From contig NZ_PUIA01000069.1 in the NCBI RefSeq assembly GCF_002967715.1, forward strand, positions 372,001 through 436,000: 64,000 bases of DNA, in the 5' to 3' direction. The position numbers and the translations under genes are program-made. A model generated the notes under the pieces. It worked only from the letters and a program-made list of their open reading frames with translations, did not search any database and was not told the DNA's origin. This stretch comes from Blastopirellula marina (GTDB taxonomy: Bacteria > Planctomycetota > Planctomycetia > Pirellulales > Pirellulaceae). Below, piece by piece: positions 8,493 to 17,592 of this stretch; position 1 is the first letter of the stretch, and every line of letters starts with the position of its first letter.

Positions 8493-9242
8493 TTATTTGA
8501 AGCCCCAGCGACCGGCATGTTTGTCGCGGTCGACTAGCTTGGCCATCTCAGGGCTCAGCGAGTAATAGCGAGACGGGCGATTGATCTCGAGATCGATCTT
8601 CAACCGCGTGTGGGGCAGGTTCTGATTGATCACCGCCGCCGGCTCGACGCGCAACACGCTCACCGGTTCTCCGTTCCATTTCACCATGTACAGCGATCCG
8701 GCCACGGCGGGCTCTGACTCGAACTTGTAGTGCTGCGTGAGCATGCCAACCAGGCGGCGTTCATCGCCGGTGGTTCCATGAAACGTAATCCGCTGCAAGA
8801 CTTTGTCTTGATCGAAGTAGTACGTCAGCGATCCGGCTATATCATCGATGCGCGAGCCACTGACCAGCGGCACACGCAGGCCTTCCAGACGAACGTCAGA
8901 CAGCGTGGTGCTCACCCGGGGCCATGTTTCCATGATCCAACGAGGGTTGGCATTAAAGTTGATGAAGTGATCGAACTGCTCGAACACAGGAGCAGCAGAA
9001 GGGGGACCGAGAGGTTTCGCGGCAGCCACAGGTGCCGTGGGAGCACTCACCTGGTTTTGAGGGGTGGGATTACCTTCACCGGCAATCGAGGCCGCAGGAG
9101 CACTTTCCCCCGATGGCACAAGTTCGCTGGCCTTGTTCCAATAGGAACTAGCCGTTTCGCGCACGGTGGGGTTGTAATAGCTATACGGCACACCAAAACT
9201 GGCGGCTGCGGCAACCCAGAACATGACCGTTCGACGAAACAC
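8493..9242 (-). CDS. Membrane-anchored protein of unknown function
   Basis: A protein of about 249 residues that I do not recognise. The GTG at 9242 is the likely start: AAGGAG lies exactly six bases before it, while the upstream ATG at 9269 lacks a site. A hydrophobic N-terminus (RRTVMFWVAAAASFGVPY) is either a signal peptide or an anchor. A Pro/Ala-rich linker follows, then a conserved-looking globular domain from about residue 85 (FINFNANPRWIMETWPRVST, YYFDQDKVLQRITFHG). The C-terminus ends in a basic stretch (DRDKHAGRWGFK). It probably faces the periplasm. It is convergent with dnaA and divergent from the methyltransferase. Confidence 0.75.
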   Translation of the reverse strand: MFRRTVMFWVAAAASFGVPYSYYNPTVRETASSYWNKASELVPSGESAPAASIAGEGNPTPQNQVSAPTAPVAAAKPLGPPSAAPVFEQFDHFINFNANPRWIMETWPRVSTTLSDVRLEGLRVPLVSGSRIDDIAGSLTYYFDQDKVLQRITFHGTTGDERRLVGMLTQHYKFESEPAVAGSLYMVKWNGEPVSVLRVEPAAVINQNLPHTRLKIDLEINRPSRYYSLSPEMAKLVDRDKHAGRWGFK

Positions 9243-9367
9243 AATTGACTCCTTCCATTGATGATTCATCCATAGTCATCATCGAGTCCCCAGCACATCT
9301 CGCATGAAGGTGATGCCAGCACCTCGCAGGATCCGAGTCGTCGCCACATTTTTCGCAGACCAAAGAA

Positions 9368-10561
9368 ATGCCATCTCCTGACCAATCGGAATCTCTTACC
9401 ACATGCCAGTGGCTGGTCTCAGGTGACGCCAGATCTTGGTTTGACTGGCTCAGCGGCGTCGACGTGAATGCGATCGGAACCCTCACACGGCTTCGACAGG
9501 AACTAGGCAGCGACCGCTCCGCAGCACTTCTCACCCAGGCCGAACTCCGCAAGCGAGCTGCTCGCAAGTTCGCCCAGGCCGAGAGCATGTTCTTCACCGA
9601 CATCGGTCTGCAGCAATCAACCGACCAGGAGATCGCAGCGTACAAAGCACAACGCTTCCCAGTTGATCAACCACTAGCCGACCTATGCTGCGGCATCGGG
9701 GGTGATCTTATCGCACTTGCTCAGCGCGGTCCGACAACTGCGGTGGATGCCTCGTCCGATCATCTTTGCTTTGCCGAAGCAAACGTTTCTGCCGGTGGCG
9801 CAAAGCTTGCCGATACCCGTTGCGGCCTGGCCGAAGAAACTCCGCTCGAGCAATTTGCGGCCTGGCATATCGACCCAGATCGGCGACACGACGATCGTCG
9901 CACGATTCGCCTGGGCAGCTTCAGCCCGAGCCTCGCGGATCTGGAAGCGATGCTGCGGCGCAACCGCAACGCCGCATTAAAACTGGCCCCAGCCAGCCGC
10001 CTGCCGGAAGCCTGGGAAGCGGAAGGCCAGTGCGAATGGATCTCACATCATCGCGAGTGCAAACAATTAGTCGCATGGCTGGGTAAGCTGGCCCAAAAGC
10101 CAAGCACGCGTCGAGCTACCCGGATCGATCAGGCAGGAAAGGTGGACTTTTTCGAGGGAACTCCCCGGTCGCTCGTTTCGTCGACGGAAATTGGTAGCTA
10201 CCTCTTCGACCCTGATCCTTCGCTGGTTGCAGCGGGGCTCGTCGACACGCTGGCCGAGGCCTTTGGTCTGGCGCGACTATCGCCAGACTCGCATTACCTG
10301 ACTGGTAACCAGGCGATCGATCATCCCTTGCTACAGCCGTTCGAGATAATCTCGCAAGAGAAAGTCGATGCGAAGCGGCTGAAGAAAGCCGTCGCCGAGG
10401 CCCAGTGGGGAACGCTAGAGCTCAAACAAAGAGGCCTCGAGCTGAAACTCGAGGTCATGCGTAAGCAACTCAAACCGCGTGGGAAAGGGGAAGGGACGAT
10501 CGTTTTCACTCCGACCGTGGCAGGGAATCGAGCGATTCTCTGCCGCCGCACTTCATCCTGA
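9368..10561 (+). CDS. Class I SAM-dependent methyltransferase, THUMP-like
   Basis: A 397-residue cytoplasmic protein with a Rossmann-type methyltransferase core. Motif I is DLCCGIGGDLIAL (about 103-115), an acidic residue ends the second strand (AVDAS), and HIDPDRR near residue 167 resembles motif IV of RNA or protein methyltransferases. The C-terminal third (YLTGNQ, then basic helices ELKQRGLELKLEVMRKQLKPRG) matches the THUMP-like domain found in this family and suggests RNA binding. The substrate is unknown. The stop is 18 bases from the convergent gene downstream. Confidence 0.83.
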   Translation: MPSPDQSESLTTCQWLVSGDARSWFDWLSGVDVNAIGTLTRLRQELGSDRSAALLTQAELRKRAARKFAQAESMFFTDIGLQQSTDQEIAAYKAQRFPVDQPLADLCCGIGGDLIALAQRGPTTAVDASSDHLCFAEANVSAGGAKLADTRCGLAEETPLEQFAAWHIDPDRRHDDRRTIRLGSFSPSLADLEAMLRRNRNAALKLAPASRLPEAWEAEGQCEWISHHRECKQLVAWLGKLAQKPSTRRATRIDQAGKVDFFEGTPRSLVSSTEIGSYLFDPDPSLVAAGLVDTLAEAFGLARLSPDSHYLTGNQAIDHPLLQPFEIISQEKVDAKRLKKAVAEAQWGTLELKQRGLELKLEVMRKQLKPRGKGEGTIVFTPTVAGNRAILCRRTSS

Positions 10562-10579
10562 CGCGAGGGAAGCGACTTA

Positions 10580-11686
10580 TTATTCTGGCAAGCCCAGCTT
10601 GAGTTCCTCTTCTTCGACCGGCTTAGTGGATGGATCGGCCAGCGTTGGAACACCATCGACTCTTGGTCGTTCTGGCTTCGAGGCCAGCTTGGCGGCTGGT
10701 TCGTCGACCTCAAAAGGCTCTTGTTCAGCCGAACCCTTGATGATCTTGTCCCATGACTTGCTCTCGGTCACATCGCTCTTCACCGGCTTCGTGGTCGGAC
10801 TGGCAGGCGCTGGCGATTCCTTCAGCTTCTTCGGTGCCATCGGGACCGAGGCAACTTTGGCCGGAGCTTCCTGAATCAACTCTTCGGTCATGCGTCCGAG
10901 ATAGTTCATCACGCTCGTTTCGCCTTGGAAACCGATAATCGTTTCGTCGAGATCAAGCTGCTGCGAAGCAACGCGGCCTGCTTCGATATCAAACTTGACC
11001 GTTCCGCGCGTCAGCTTCTGAATCAATTCGACCTTCAGCATCGGATCGTCAATTGGCGTCAGAATCTGCGTTTCAGTCGAAATGGTCGCGATACCGCCGC
11101 TCACGCTCTTCAGGCGGAAGACCTGTCGCGTCTTGATATGCTTCATCGCCCCGTTACCAGCACGCACGGAAATGTCGTCTGGCGAGTACCAGGCAGCACC
11201 CACGGCAACCGGTTCGTTAGGCAGGATCGGCAGGATCTGCGATTCGCTGCTGGGCGTCCCACCAAGTTGCTGGCGATCGACCAAGCGACCCATCGCATCG
11301 ACGGTGATCTTGGCCAGCGGAATCCCCACACTCTTGGCGGCTTCGCTGTAGATAGCCGGGGGCACTTCGTCCTTTTCGCTGTTGTAACGCTGCTCGGGAC
11401 GGTCAGTCACCTTCTGCCACATGTCGATGTTCTCGACCGAGTGGATGAAGGTTGCTTCGCCGTCGGCGTTGACTTCTTCAACCTTCCAATTCTTGGTCGA
11501 AATGCTGCGAGACTGAGCAGTTTGGGTGGAGCCTTTGATCTTGGTTTCGACCGTGGATAGATGCACCACTTTCGAGCGAATCACGTCACCGACGGCGAAC
11601 TTGTATTCGAGTTTAACCTTGGCATCGTCGGCCATTGCCACGGTGGAAGTGGCCACCAGCAGCGCGAGAGTCGCGAGCGTTTTCAT
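10580..11686 (-). CDS. Secreted protein of unknown function (DUF6263-like)
   Basis: A 368-residue exported protein: a clean signal peptide (MKTLATLALLVATSTVAMA) with predicted cleavage before DDAKVKLEYKF. Residues 20-250 look like one beta-rich domain (KFAVGDVIRSKVVH, NADGEATFIHSVENIDMW, ISVRAGNGAMKHIKTRQVFRL) of the type seen in many planctomycete secreted proteins; it resembles DUF6263 but I could not verify this. The last 100 residues are a Lys/Pro/Glu-rich tail of low complexity. No catalytic motif is visible. Confidence 0.75.
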   Translation of the reverse strand: MKTLATLALLVATSTVAMADDAKVKLEYKFAVGDVIRSKVVHLSTVETKIKGSTQTAQSRSISTKNWKVEEVNADGEATFIHSVENIDMWQKVTDRPEQRYNSEKDEVPPAIYSEAAKSVGIPLAKITVDAMGRLVDRQQLGGTPSSESQILPILPNEPVAVGAAWYSPDDISVRAGNGAMKHIKTRQVFRLKSVSGGIATISTETQILTPIDDPMLKVELIQKLTRGTVKFDIEAGRVASQQLDLDETIIGFQGETSVMNYLGRMTEELIQEAPAKVASVPMAPKKLKESPAPASPTTKPVKSDVTESKSWDKIIKGSAEQEPFEVDEPAAKLASKPERPRVDGVPTLADPSTKPVEEEELKLGLPE

Positions 11687-11722
11687 GATTTTGCATCCTT
11701 GCAGTTTTGGGTCGTTTGGTGC

Positions 11723-11829
11723 AAGTTTTCAGTTCTCAGTGTTCAGTTTTCAGCGGGAGATCGAAAAGCGTCGCCATTGCTCGACAATCATTTTCTTGCT
11801 GAAAACTGAAAACTGAACACTTCAAACTT
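11723..11829. repeat. Inverted TTTTCAG-type intergenic repeat
   Basis: AGTGTTCAGTTTTCAGC (11738-11754) is repeated inverted at 11798-11821, where the TTTTCAG unit occurs twice. The arms are about 43 bases apart. It separates nadK from the secreted-protein gene, both on the minus strand, and could fold into an RNA stem. Confidence 0.7.
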
Positions 11830-11831
11830 GA

Positions 11832-12725
11832 TCATCTACCGTGATCGATTTGACCGCCCCAGCCCAGCTTTTCGCGAAGCGTGCGGTAATAGTTGTAGTC
11901 GTGGGTCGCGACGAGCTTGAATCGTGGCTGGGCCTGATCGACGCGAACGCGGTGATCGCTGGTGATCGGACTAAGCACTCGGCCGTCGACCACTACCGAC
12001 ATCGTTCGGTCCGATCCGCGCAAGTGCATCTCGAAACATCGATCACCGGTGTCGACCACGCTCCGCATGGTCAACGTGTGAGGGCTGATCGGACTGACGA
12101 CGAATGCCCGCAGATCGGCCCGCAAAATAGGACCTCCTGCCGACAGGTTGTGGGCCGTCGACCCAACCGGAGTGCTGATGATTAAGCCATCGCAGCTATA
12201 TGATGTCGCTAATTGCGTATCGACGTAAAGATCAATCGTGCGGATTTGGAAGGGAGGACCGCCGAGAAGTGCCATTTCGTTCAGGCCAATTCGCTCGGCA
12301 ATGACCTCATCGTCCTTCAAAACACGGCACCGCAGCATCATATGCTCGATAATCTGACATTCACCGGCACACAGCGCGGCCAGCTGATCGACCACGTGGT
12401 CCGGCGTAAAAGCTGCCAGAAACCCGAGCTTACCCATATTCACGCCAACAATGGGAATCTGCTTATATCCCATGCTGCGGGCAGCCCCGAGGATGGAACC
12501 ATCGCCACCGAGCACAATCGCAAAGTCGGCTTCAATTGCGGAAAGATCCGCTTCCCACTCGAGATCGGTGTGCACGACTTCGGCAAACTGCGGCAGCAAG
12601 TGAGAGAGGCGTTCGGCTTCCTCTTCGACGTGCGGACGATTGCCCGCACCCAGCAGCATGACACGCGGCTTCTTTTTCCCAGTCCAGGGAGGTTTCTTCG
12701 GGGAAGCGGGATCGACGGTGGTCAT
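11832..12725 (-). CDS. nadK: NAD kinase
   Basis: NAD kinase phosphorylates NAD to NADP in the cytoplasm. The diagnostic GGDGS lies at residues 73-77 (IVLGGDGSILGAARSMG), followed by VGVNMGKLGFLAAF, NEMALLGG, and the substrate loop DGLIISTPVGSTAHNLSAGGPI. The 297-residue length is normal. The N-terminal 20 residues are basic and probably unstructured. It is the last gene of a minus-strand series that includes dxs and ispA, but 180 bases with an inverted repeat separate it from dxs, so it may have its own promoter. NADPH is used by the MEP pathway, so the neighbourhood makes sense. Confidence 0.96.
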   Translation of the reverse strand: MTTVDPASPKKPPWTGKKKPRVMLLGAGNRPHVEEEAERLSHLLPQFAEVVHTDLEWEADLSAIEADFAIVLGGDGSILGAARSMGYKQIPIVGVNMGKLGFLAAFTPDHVVDQLAALCAGECQIIEHMMLRCRVLKDDEVIAERIGLNEMALLGGPPFQIRTIDLYVDTQLATSYSCDGLIISTPVGSTAHNLSAGGPILRADLRAFVVSPISPHTLTMRSVVDTGDRCFEMHLRGSDRTMSVVVDGRVLSPITSDHRVRVDQAQPRFKLVATHDYNYYRTLREKLGWGGQIDHGR

Positions 12726-12731
12726 CGTTGA

Positions 12732-12892
12732 TGCCCCTCTCGCTTGAAGAGAGAGGGTCAGGGGTGAGGATTTTTGATGCGCTAGGCGGAGGATAAGTCG
12801 AGCAGGTGAATGGGTACAAACCCTGCTTTATTTTGATAACTCTATCCTCGTTCGCCCCTCACCCTATCCCTCGGCCCGTAGAGGCGAGGGTA
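12732..12892. repeat. Inverted GAGGGTGAGG-type intergenic repeat pair
   Basis: A block of about 36 bases (12734-12769, containing AGAGGGTCAGGGGTGAGG) recurs in inverted, diverged form at 12855-12890. The first copy also contains a small hairpin (CCTCTCGCTTGAAGAGAG). It resembles REP-like intergenic elements and lies between dxs and nadK. Confidence 0.6.
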
Positions 12893-12907
12893 CCAGATAG
12901 AGAGAGA

Positions 12908-14812
12908 TTAATGCTGCGAGGAAATTTGATCGTGAGCGGCCGCGAGTTCTCGGCATACCTTGGCCATACCGAGGGAGTCGAGATGCAGCTCTGCCAGGAT
13001 TTCGGCTCTGTCTCCATGTTGCACGAAGATATCGGGAATTCCAAGCCGTTTTACGTGACTGGCGTCCACTCCGGCCTCGTTGGCCGCTTCCAGCAGAGCA
13101 CTGCCAAAGCCGGTCATCAGGGCTCCTTCTTCGACCGTCACGACAAATGGGGCCTCTTTGAGAATCGGCAAAATGGTTTCGCTATCGATCGGTTTAGCAA
13201 AGCGAGCATTGACCAGCGTCACGTTGATGCCATCTTTCGCCAGCAGTTCCACGGCTTTCTTCGCTTCGGGAAGCTGCGCCCCGTAACAGATGATCGCGCC
13301 GTCGGAACCTTGCTTCAGGACTTCTGCCTTGCCCATCTCGATCGGCTGGCGATCGCGGCTGATATTTTCAGCGTTGGTCTTGGGATAACGAATGGCCGAA
13401 GGATGATCGATCGAAACAGCGAAATTGATCATCTCGGTCAATTCGTCGGCATCGCCAGGGGCCATGACCACCATGTTCGGGAACAGACGCATGTAACCGA
13501 TATCGTACATACCGTGATGCGTCGGTCCGTCGGCCGCCGTGATACCGGCCCGGTCCATCGTGAAGACGACCGGCAAGTCTTGCAGAGCCACTTCCTGGAA
13601 GACCTGGTCGAAGCTGCGCTGCAGGAACGTGCTGTAGATGTTGACGATCGGACGCAGCCCCGCTTTGGCCTGGCCGGCCGCAAATGCGACGGTGTGCGAC
13701 TCGCAAATGCCGGTATCGAAGAATCGGTCGCCAAACTCATCGCGGAGCGGTTCCATCTTCGTCCCTTGGCACATGGCCGCGGTCATGACGGTGACGCTTT
13801 GATTCTTCCGCATCACCTCGGCGATCGCGTCGCGTGCGTAGTTGGTGTAGGCCTTCGAGCCGCCGCTGCTCTCAGGAGCTTCGCAGCTATCTTCGCTCTT
13901 ACGCAACACTGGCGGGGTGTGGTAGTAGACCGGATCTTCGGCGGCCGGATCGTACCCGTGCCCCTTCTCGGTTACCACGTGCAGCAACGTTGGCCCCTTC
14001 TGCGTCTTGACCATTTCCAGGTACTTTCGCAGAAGCTGAATATTGTGACCATCGATCGGGCCGATGTAGTTGATGCCCAGTTCTTCGAAGAGCATCCCAC
14101 CGTGCAACCCCGCTTTGACTCCTTCTTTGAGCTGAGCGAGGAAGCGTTCGGTCGGGTCGCCGAAAACCGGCACCATGTTTAATGCTTTGACGACTTCGTT
14201 TTTAAAGCCTGTGTAGAACGGGTTCATCCGCAGACGATCGAAGTAGTCGGCTACGCCGCCCACACGGGGGCAGATCGACATCTTGTTGTCATTCAAGATG
14301 ATCAGCAGGTTACCGTTAAGCACCTTGGCGTTGTTCAACGCTTCAAAGACCATCCCGCTGGGGAAAGCCCCGTCGCCAATCACGGCCACCGAGTGCCGGT
14401 CGGCATTGCCGTTTAAGAAGTCGCCGCTGGCCAGCCCCATTACCGTCGAGACGCTCGCCCCGGCGTGACCGGTCATGAAGAGGTCGTATTCGCTTTCATG
14501 CGGGTTGGGATAGCCCATCAGGCCTCCCTTAGTTCGCATGGTGTTGAACTGGTCGTAACGTCCAGTGACTAGCTTGTGCGGATAGACTTGGTGTCCGGTG
14601 TCCCAGATCAAGCGATCTTGGGTGAAATCAAACGTCCGATGCAGGGCAATGCAAAGCTCGACCACGCCCAGATTCGAGGCGAAGTGTGCCGTGCGAGTTG
14701 CAACCAGATTGCAGAGGACTTCGCGGATCTCCGCCGCTAACTGATCCAACTGTGCGGCATTGAACCCTTTCAGGTCCTCTGGCGATTTTATCGTGGGGAG
14801 TAGTTCCGCCAT
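12908..14812 (-). CDS. dxs: 1-deoxy-D-xylulose-5-phosphate synthase
   Basis: Dxs condenses pyruvate and glyceraldehyde 3-phosphate, using thiamine diphosphate, as the first step of the MEP isoprenoid pathway. The 634-residue length is typical. Motifs in order: HFASNLGVVELCIALH, GHQVYPHKLVTGR, the thiamine-binding GDGAFPSG...NDNKMS, the second domain FDTGICESHTVAFAAGQA with its conserved glutamate, DRAGITAADGPTHHG, and a C-terminal transketolase domain (EEGALMTGFGSALLE). The gene starts five bases after the ispA stop, so the two are almost certainly co-transcribed. The thiamine-binding segment reads GDGAFPSGMVFEALNNA, slightly off the commonest form but within the family. Confidence 0.97.
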   Translation of the reverse strand: MAELLPTIKSPEDLKGFNAAQLDQLAAEIREVLCNLVATRTAHFASNLGVVELCIALHRTFDFTQDRLIWDTGHQVYPHKLVTGRYDQFNTMRTKGGLMGYPNPHESEYDLFMTGHAGASVSTVMGLASGDFLNGNADRHSVAVIGDGAFPSGMVFEALNNAKVLNGNLLIILNDNKMSICPRVGGVADYFDRLRMNPFYTGFKNEVVKALNMVPVFGDPTERFLAQLKEGVKAGLHGGMLFEELGINYIGPIDGHNIQLLRKYLEMVKTQKGPTLLHVVTEKGHGYDPAAEDPVYYHTPPVLRKSEDSCEAPESSGGSKAYTNYARDAIAEVMRKNQSVTVMTAAMCQGTKMEPLRDEFGDRFFDTGICESHTVAFAAGQAKAGLRPIVNIYSTFLQRSFDQVFQEVALQDLPVVFTMDRAGITAADGPTHHGMYDIGYMRLFPNMVVMAPGDADELTEMINFAVSIDHPSAIRYPKTNAENISRDRQPIEMGKAEVLKQGSDGAIICYGAQLPEAKKAVELLAKDGINVTLVNARFAKPIDSETILPILKEAPFVVTVEEGALMTGFGSALLEAANEAGVDASHVKRLGIPDIFVQHGDRAEILAELHLDSLGMAKVCRELAAAHDQISSQH

Positions 14813-14817
14813 GGCGA

Positions 14818-15714
14818 TCAGTGATTCCTTTCCAGCACGTAATGAGCCAGGGAAATGAGGGAGTCGCCTCCACTAGGCAGTTTGGCTGCCGCTTCACATG
14901 CCTGATGGACTAATTGTTCCGCTTTTCGGCGGCTTTCTTCAATCCCCCAGACTCCTGGGAAGGTCATTTTGCCTTTGTCGGCATCCTTACCCACGCGTTT
15001 GCCCATCGACTTCTCATCCCCTTGAACATCCAACAGGTCGTCCGTGATTTGAAAAGCCAAGCCCAGGCAATCGCCATATTTAGTCAGAAGCGTCAACAAC
15101 GTTTCGTCCGCCCCGGCGACAATTCCGCCCAGACGAAGCGAAATGGTAATCATCGCTCCGGTCTTTCGCCGATGAATGGCCGCCAGGTCGTCGGCCGTTC
15201 CGTCAAGTTTCTCAAACCGGAGGTCATCGACCTGACCACCAACCAGTTGGCTGGCACCGGCTGCATAGGTCAATTCGCGAAGGCATCTTCGAGATTGTTC
15301 GGCGTCGACGATTTCCGTGGCTAAAACCTCGAAGGCTCGCGTCAGCAGGGCATCGCCAGCCAGGATTGCCGTTGCTTCGTCGAACTGACGATGACACGTA
15401 GGCCTCCCACGACGCAAGTCGTCGTCATCCATCGCCGGCAGGTCGTCATGGATCAACGAATACGCATGGATCATCTCGACGGCACATGCCGGAGCGATCG
15501 CTCGCTGTAGGTCAGAACCGCATGCTTCAGCGGCCAACAACGCCAGAACGGGTCGCAACCGCTTGCCGGGCGCGAGCAGACTGTAGCGAATCGCTTCGCG
15601 CAGACGCTCGGGGCAATCTTGGTCGAACTCCGTCAGTCGGTTCAGAGCCGCGTCGATTTCGGGTCGGAGTCGCTGGGAAACTTCCCGAAAGGTCTCGGTC
15701 GACACTTCGGCCAT
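14818..15714 (-). CDS. ispA: Polyprenyl (farnesyl/geranylgeranyl) diphosphate synthase
   Basis: A head-to-tail prenyltransferase that makes short-chain prenyl diphosphates from IPP and DMAPP. Both aspartate-rich motifs are visible: DDLPAMDDDDLRRGRPT and DDLLDVQGD. GKRLRPVL and the KTGAMI segment also match the family. I prefer the ATG at 15714 (298 residues) because AGGATTGAG lies before it; the ORF is open to an ATG at 15798, six bases after xseB, which would add a basic 28-residue extension. It is part of the run xseA-xseB-ispA-dxs, an arrangement also common in proteobacteria. Confidence 0.93.
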   Translation of the reverse strand: MAEVSTETFREVSQRLRPEIDAALNRLTEFDQDCPERLREAIRYSLLAPGKRLRPVLALLAAEACGSDLQRAIAPACAVEMIHAYSLIHDDLPAMDDDDLRRGRPTCHRQFDEATAILAGDALLTRAFEVLATEIVDAEQSRRCLRELTYAAGASQLVGGQVDDLRFEKLDGTADDLAAIHRRKTGAMITISLRLGGIVAGADETLLTLLTKYGDCLGLAFQITDDLLDVQGDEKSMGKRVGKDADKGKMTFPGVWGIEESRRKAEQLVHQACEAAAKLPSGGDSLISLAHYVLERNH

Positions 15715-15804
15715 TCTCAATCCTGGGTCGTCGTGGGGGAATCTGGGCAATCGCGGCATATTTTTCGGCGGCCTCCGAGCCGCATCCCGCTGCAACATCC
15801 GATT

Positions 15805-16170
15805 TTAGAACAACTTGCGATCGTCGTCCACGATATCCGAGCTTGATTTACCCCCAGTTTTCTTGGAACTACCCCTCCGTTGAGCCCGCGATTGGGCCTT
15901 CTCGTCGAGCGTTAACGGCTCGTCCTCAAAGGGTTGAGTAACGGGGTTTCCTTCCGCATCCACACCCGAAAGAAGTTCGATCTTACGTTCGGTCGTTTTC
16001 AGAACACTGTGGCACTGCTTGAGGACCTCGATTCCGCGCTGATATTTTTCGAGCGCAGCGTCCAGGCCCAACTGTCCCCCTTCTAGCTGCTGGACAATTT
16101 GCTGCAGTTCTTCCAGCCCCTCTTCAAACTTAGGGGCCGGCTGTTCGTCGCTTTGCTTCTTAGTGGCCAA
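15805..16170 (-). CDS. xseB: Exodeoxyribonuclease VII small subunit
   Basis: XseB associates with XseA to degrade single-stranded DNA. The diagnostic helical core is residues 14-70: FEEGLEELQQIVQQLEGGQL, then LDAALEKYQRGIEVLKQCHSVL. The 121 residues are longer than the usual 75-85 because of a charged C-terminal tail with a basic stretch (KAQSRAQRRGSSKKTGGKS). It lies 20 bases downstream of xseA on the same strand. Confidence 0.94.
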   Translation of the reverse strand: MATKKQSDEQPAPKFEEGLEELQQIVQQLEGGQLGLDAALEKYQRGIEVLKQCHSVLKTTERKIELLSGVDAEGNPVTQPFEDEPLTLDEKAQSRAQRRGSSKKTGGKSSSDIVDDDRKLF

Positions 16171-16190
16171 TGGTCATTCCTTGTGGGATT

Positions 16191-17414
16191 TCATAGGACG
16201 CGGCTGCGGAGGCGTCCTTTTTCCAAGATGGTTTCTATTTCGTCCCCCGGCTGCACCTGGGACGGATCGCGCAAGACTTCCTCGCCTGCGGTCCGCGTCA
16301 CCGAGTAGCCGCGCGACAGGACCGCTAGCGGCGACATGGCTTCCAACTGTGCGGCACGGCGAGCCAAGGCTTCTTGAGCTTGCTGCAAACGATACAGCAT
16401 GGCCCGGGTTGCCGCGGCGTCTAGCTCGTCGAGCGTGCACTGGTGGTCGTGCACGATCTCGAACGGATGAGTGAATACGCGGTTGCGGGAAAGGAGTTCC
16501 AACTTGGCAGCGGCTCGGTCGTAGGTTGCCCGAAGTCCGGTCGCCAGTCGCGACTGCATGCCATTTAAGCGATCTTGAATCTCAGGCATCGATGGCACTG
16601 CCAACTCAGCGGCTTCACTGGGGGTTAATGCCCGCTTGTCTGCGGCGAAGTCGGCCAGGGTGACGTCGATCTCGTGCCCAACGGCTGAGATCGTGGGGAT
16701 TTTAGACTCGGCAATCGCCCGTACAACAATCTCTTCGTTGAAGCACCACAGGTCTTCCATGCTGCCACCACCGCGCCCTACAACCAACACGTCGGGCTTC
16801 ACAGCCAACTGATTGGCTCGTTTAATACCGGCGGCGATTTCCGCGGCGGCACCTTCCCCCTGAACGCGGGCCGGGATGATCAACACCTCGACGTTCCGCC
16901 AACGCCGGTTCATCACTTCCAAAAAGTCACGAACCGCAGCCCCGGTAGGGCTCGTTACGAAGGCGATACGCTTGGGGAACTTGGGAATCGGGCGTTTACG
17001 ATCTGCCTCAAATAATCCTTCAGCAGCCAGCTTCTGCTGTAGTTGCCTCAGCTTGAGTTGCAGGGAACCGACACCTCGCGGCTCCATCTCGCGGATCACC
17101 AGTTGGTAACTTCCGCGCGGCGGATAGACGTCGAGTTGGCCGAAGCACAAGACTTCCTGGCCATCTTCCAGGTCGAAAGGGAGCTTCGCGGCCGTGTTGC
17201 GCCACAAGACAGCCCGGATCTGGGCATCATCGTCCTTTAAGGTCAGATAGACGTGCCCTGACCGTGGCTGAGAAAGATTCGAGATCTCGCCCGAAACCCA
17301 GACCGGTGGTATCGCCATTTCCAGCGTCCCCTGTATCAGGGCCGTCAGTTGCGAAACGGATAACACAGGCGGCTTCTCGCCGGGACCATCCCATTGTGCG
17401 GTTTCGGCGTCCAT
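16191..17414 (-). CDS. xseA: Exodeoxyribonuclease VII large subunit
   Basis: The catalytic subunit of exonuclease VII. An N-terminal OB fold (residues 17-115: VLSVSQLTALIQGTLE, VWVSGEISNL, GHVYLTLKDDDAQIRAVLW) is followed by the catalytic domain with RIAFVTSPTGAAVRDFL, VVGRGGGSMEDLWCFN and GHEIDVTLADFAADKRALTPS. The 407-residue length is slightly short of the usual 440-450, with the coiled-coil region reduced. It is the first gene of the minus-strand run leading to xseB, ispA and dxs. The divergent gene on the right begins about 180 bases away, so promoters for both lie in between. Confidence 0.96.
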   Translation of the reverse strand: MDAETAQWDGPGEKPPVLSVSQLTALIQGTLEMAIPPVWVSGEISNLSQPRSGHVYLTLKDDDAQIRAVLWRNTAAKLPFDLEDGQEVLCFGQLDVYPPRGSYQLVIREMEPRGVGSLQLKLRQLQQKLAAEGLFEADRKRPIPKFPKRIAFVTSPTGAAVRDFLEVMNRRWRNVEVLIIPARVQGEGAAAEIAAGIKRANQLAVKPDVLVVGRGGGSMEDLWCFNEEIVVRAIAESKIPTISAVGHEIDVTLADFAADKRALTPSEAAELAVPSMPEIQDRLNGMQSRLATGLRATYDRAAAKLELLSRNRVFTHPFEIVHDHQCTLDELDAAATRAMLYRLQQAQEALARRAAQLEAMSPLAVLSRGYSVTRTAGEEVLRDPSQVQPGDEIETILEKGRLRSRVL

Positions 17415-17592
17415 GTCGATTGTAAAACTTTGAAAAAATCTATTTCCTTCGCACCACGCGAGGTCTCGATGATAGAACAGATTTCGGTAAACCGGAAGAC
17501 ACAGGACGAAGTAAGGGAGGACAGAACGGCCACCTTAAGCTAATATATGAATGTGCGCAACTGCCTACTTTCCCCCCTCGGATCCCTCCCCC

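Noticed and set aside
12806-14182. A 458-codon open frame antisense to dxs
   Set aside because: It overlaps a clear dxs gene and has an Arg/His/Asp-rich composition without domains, so it is an antisense shadow.
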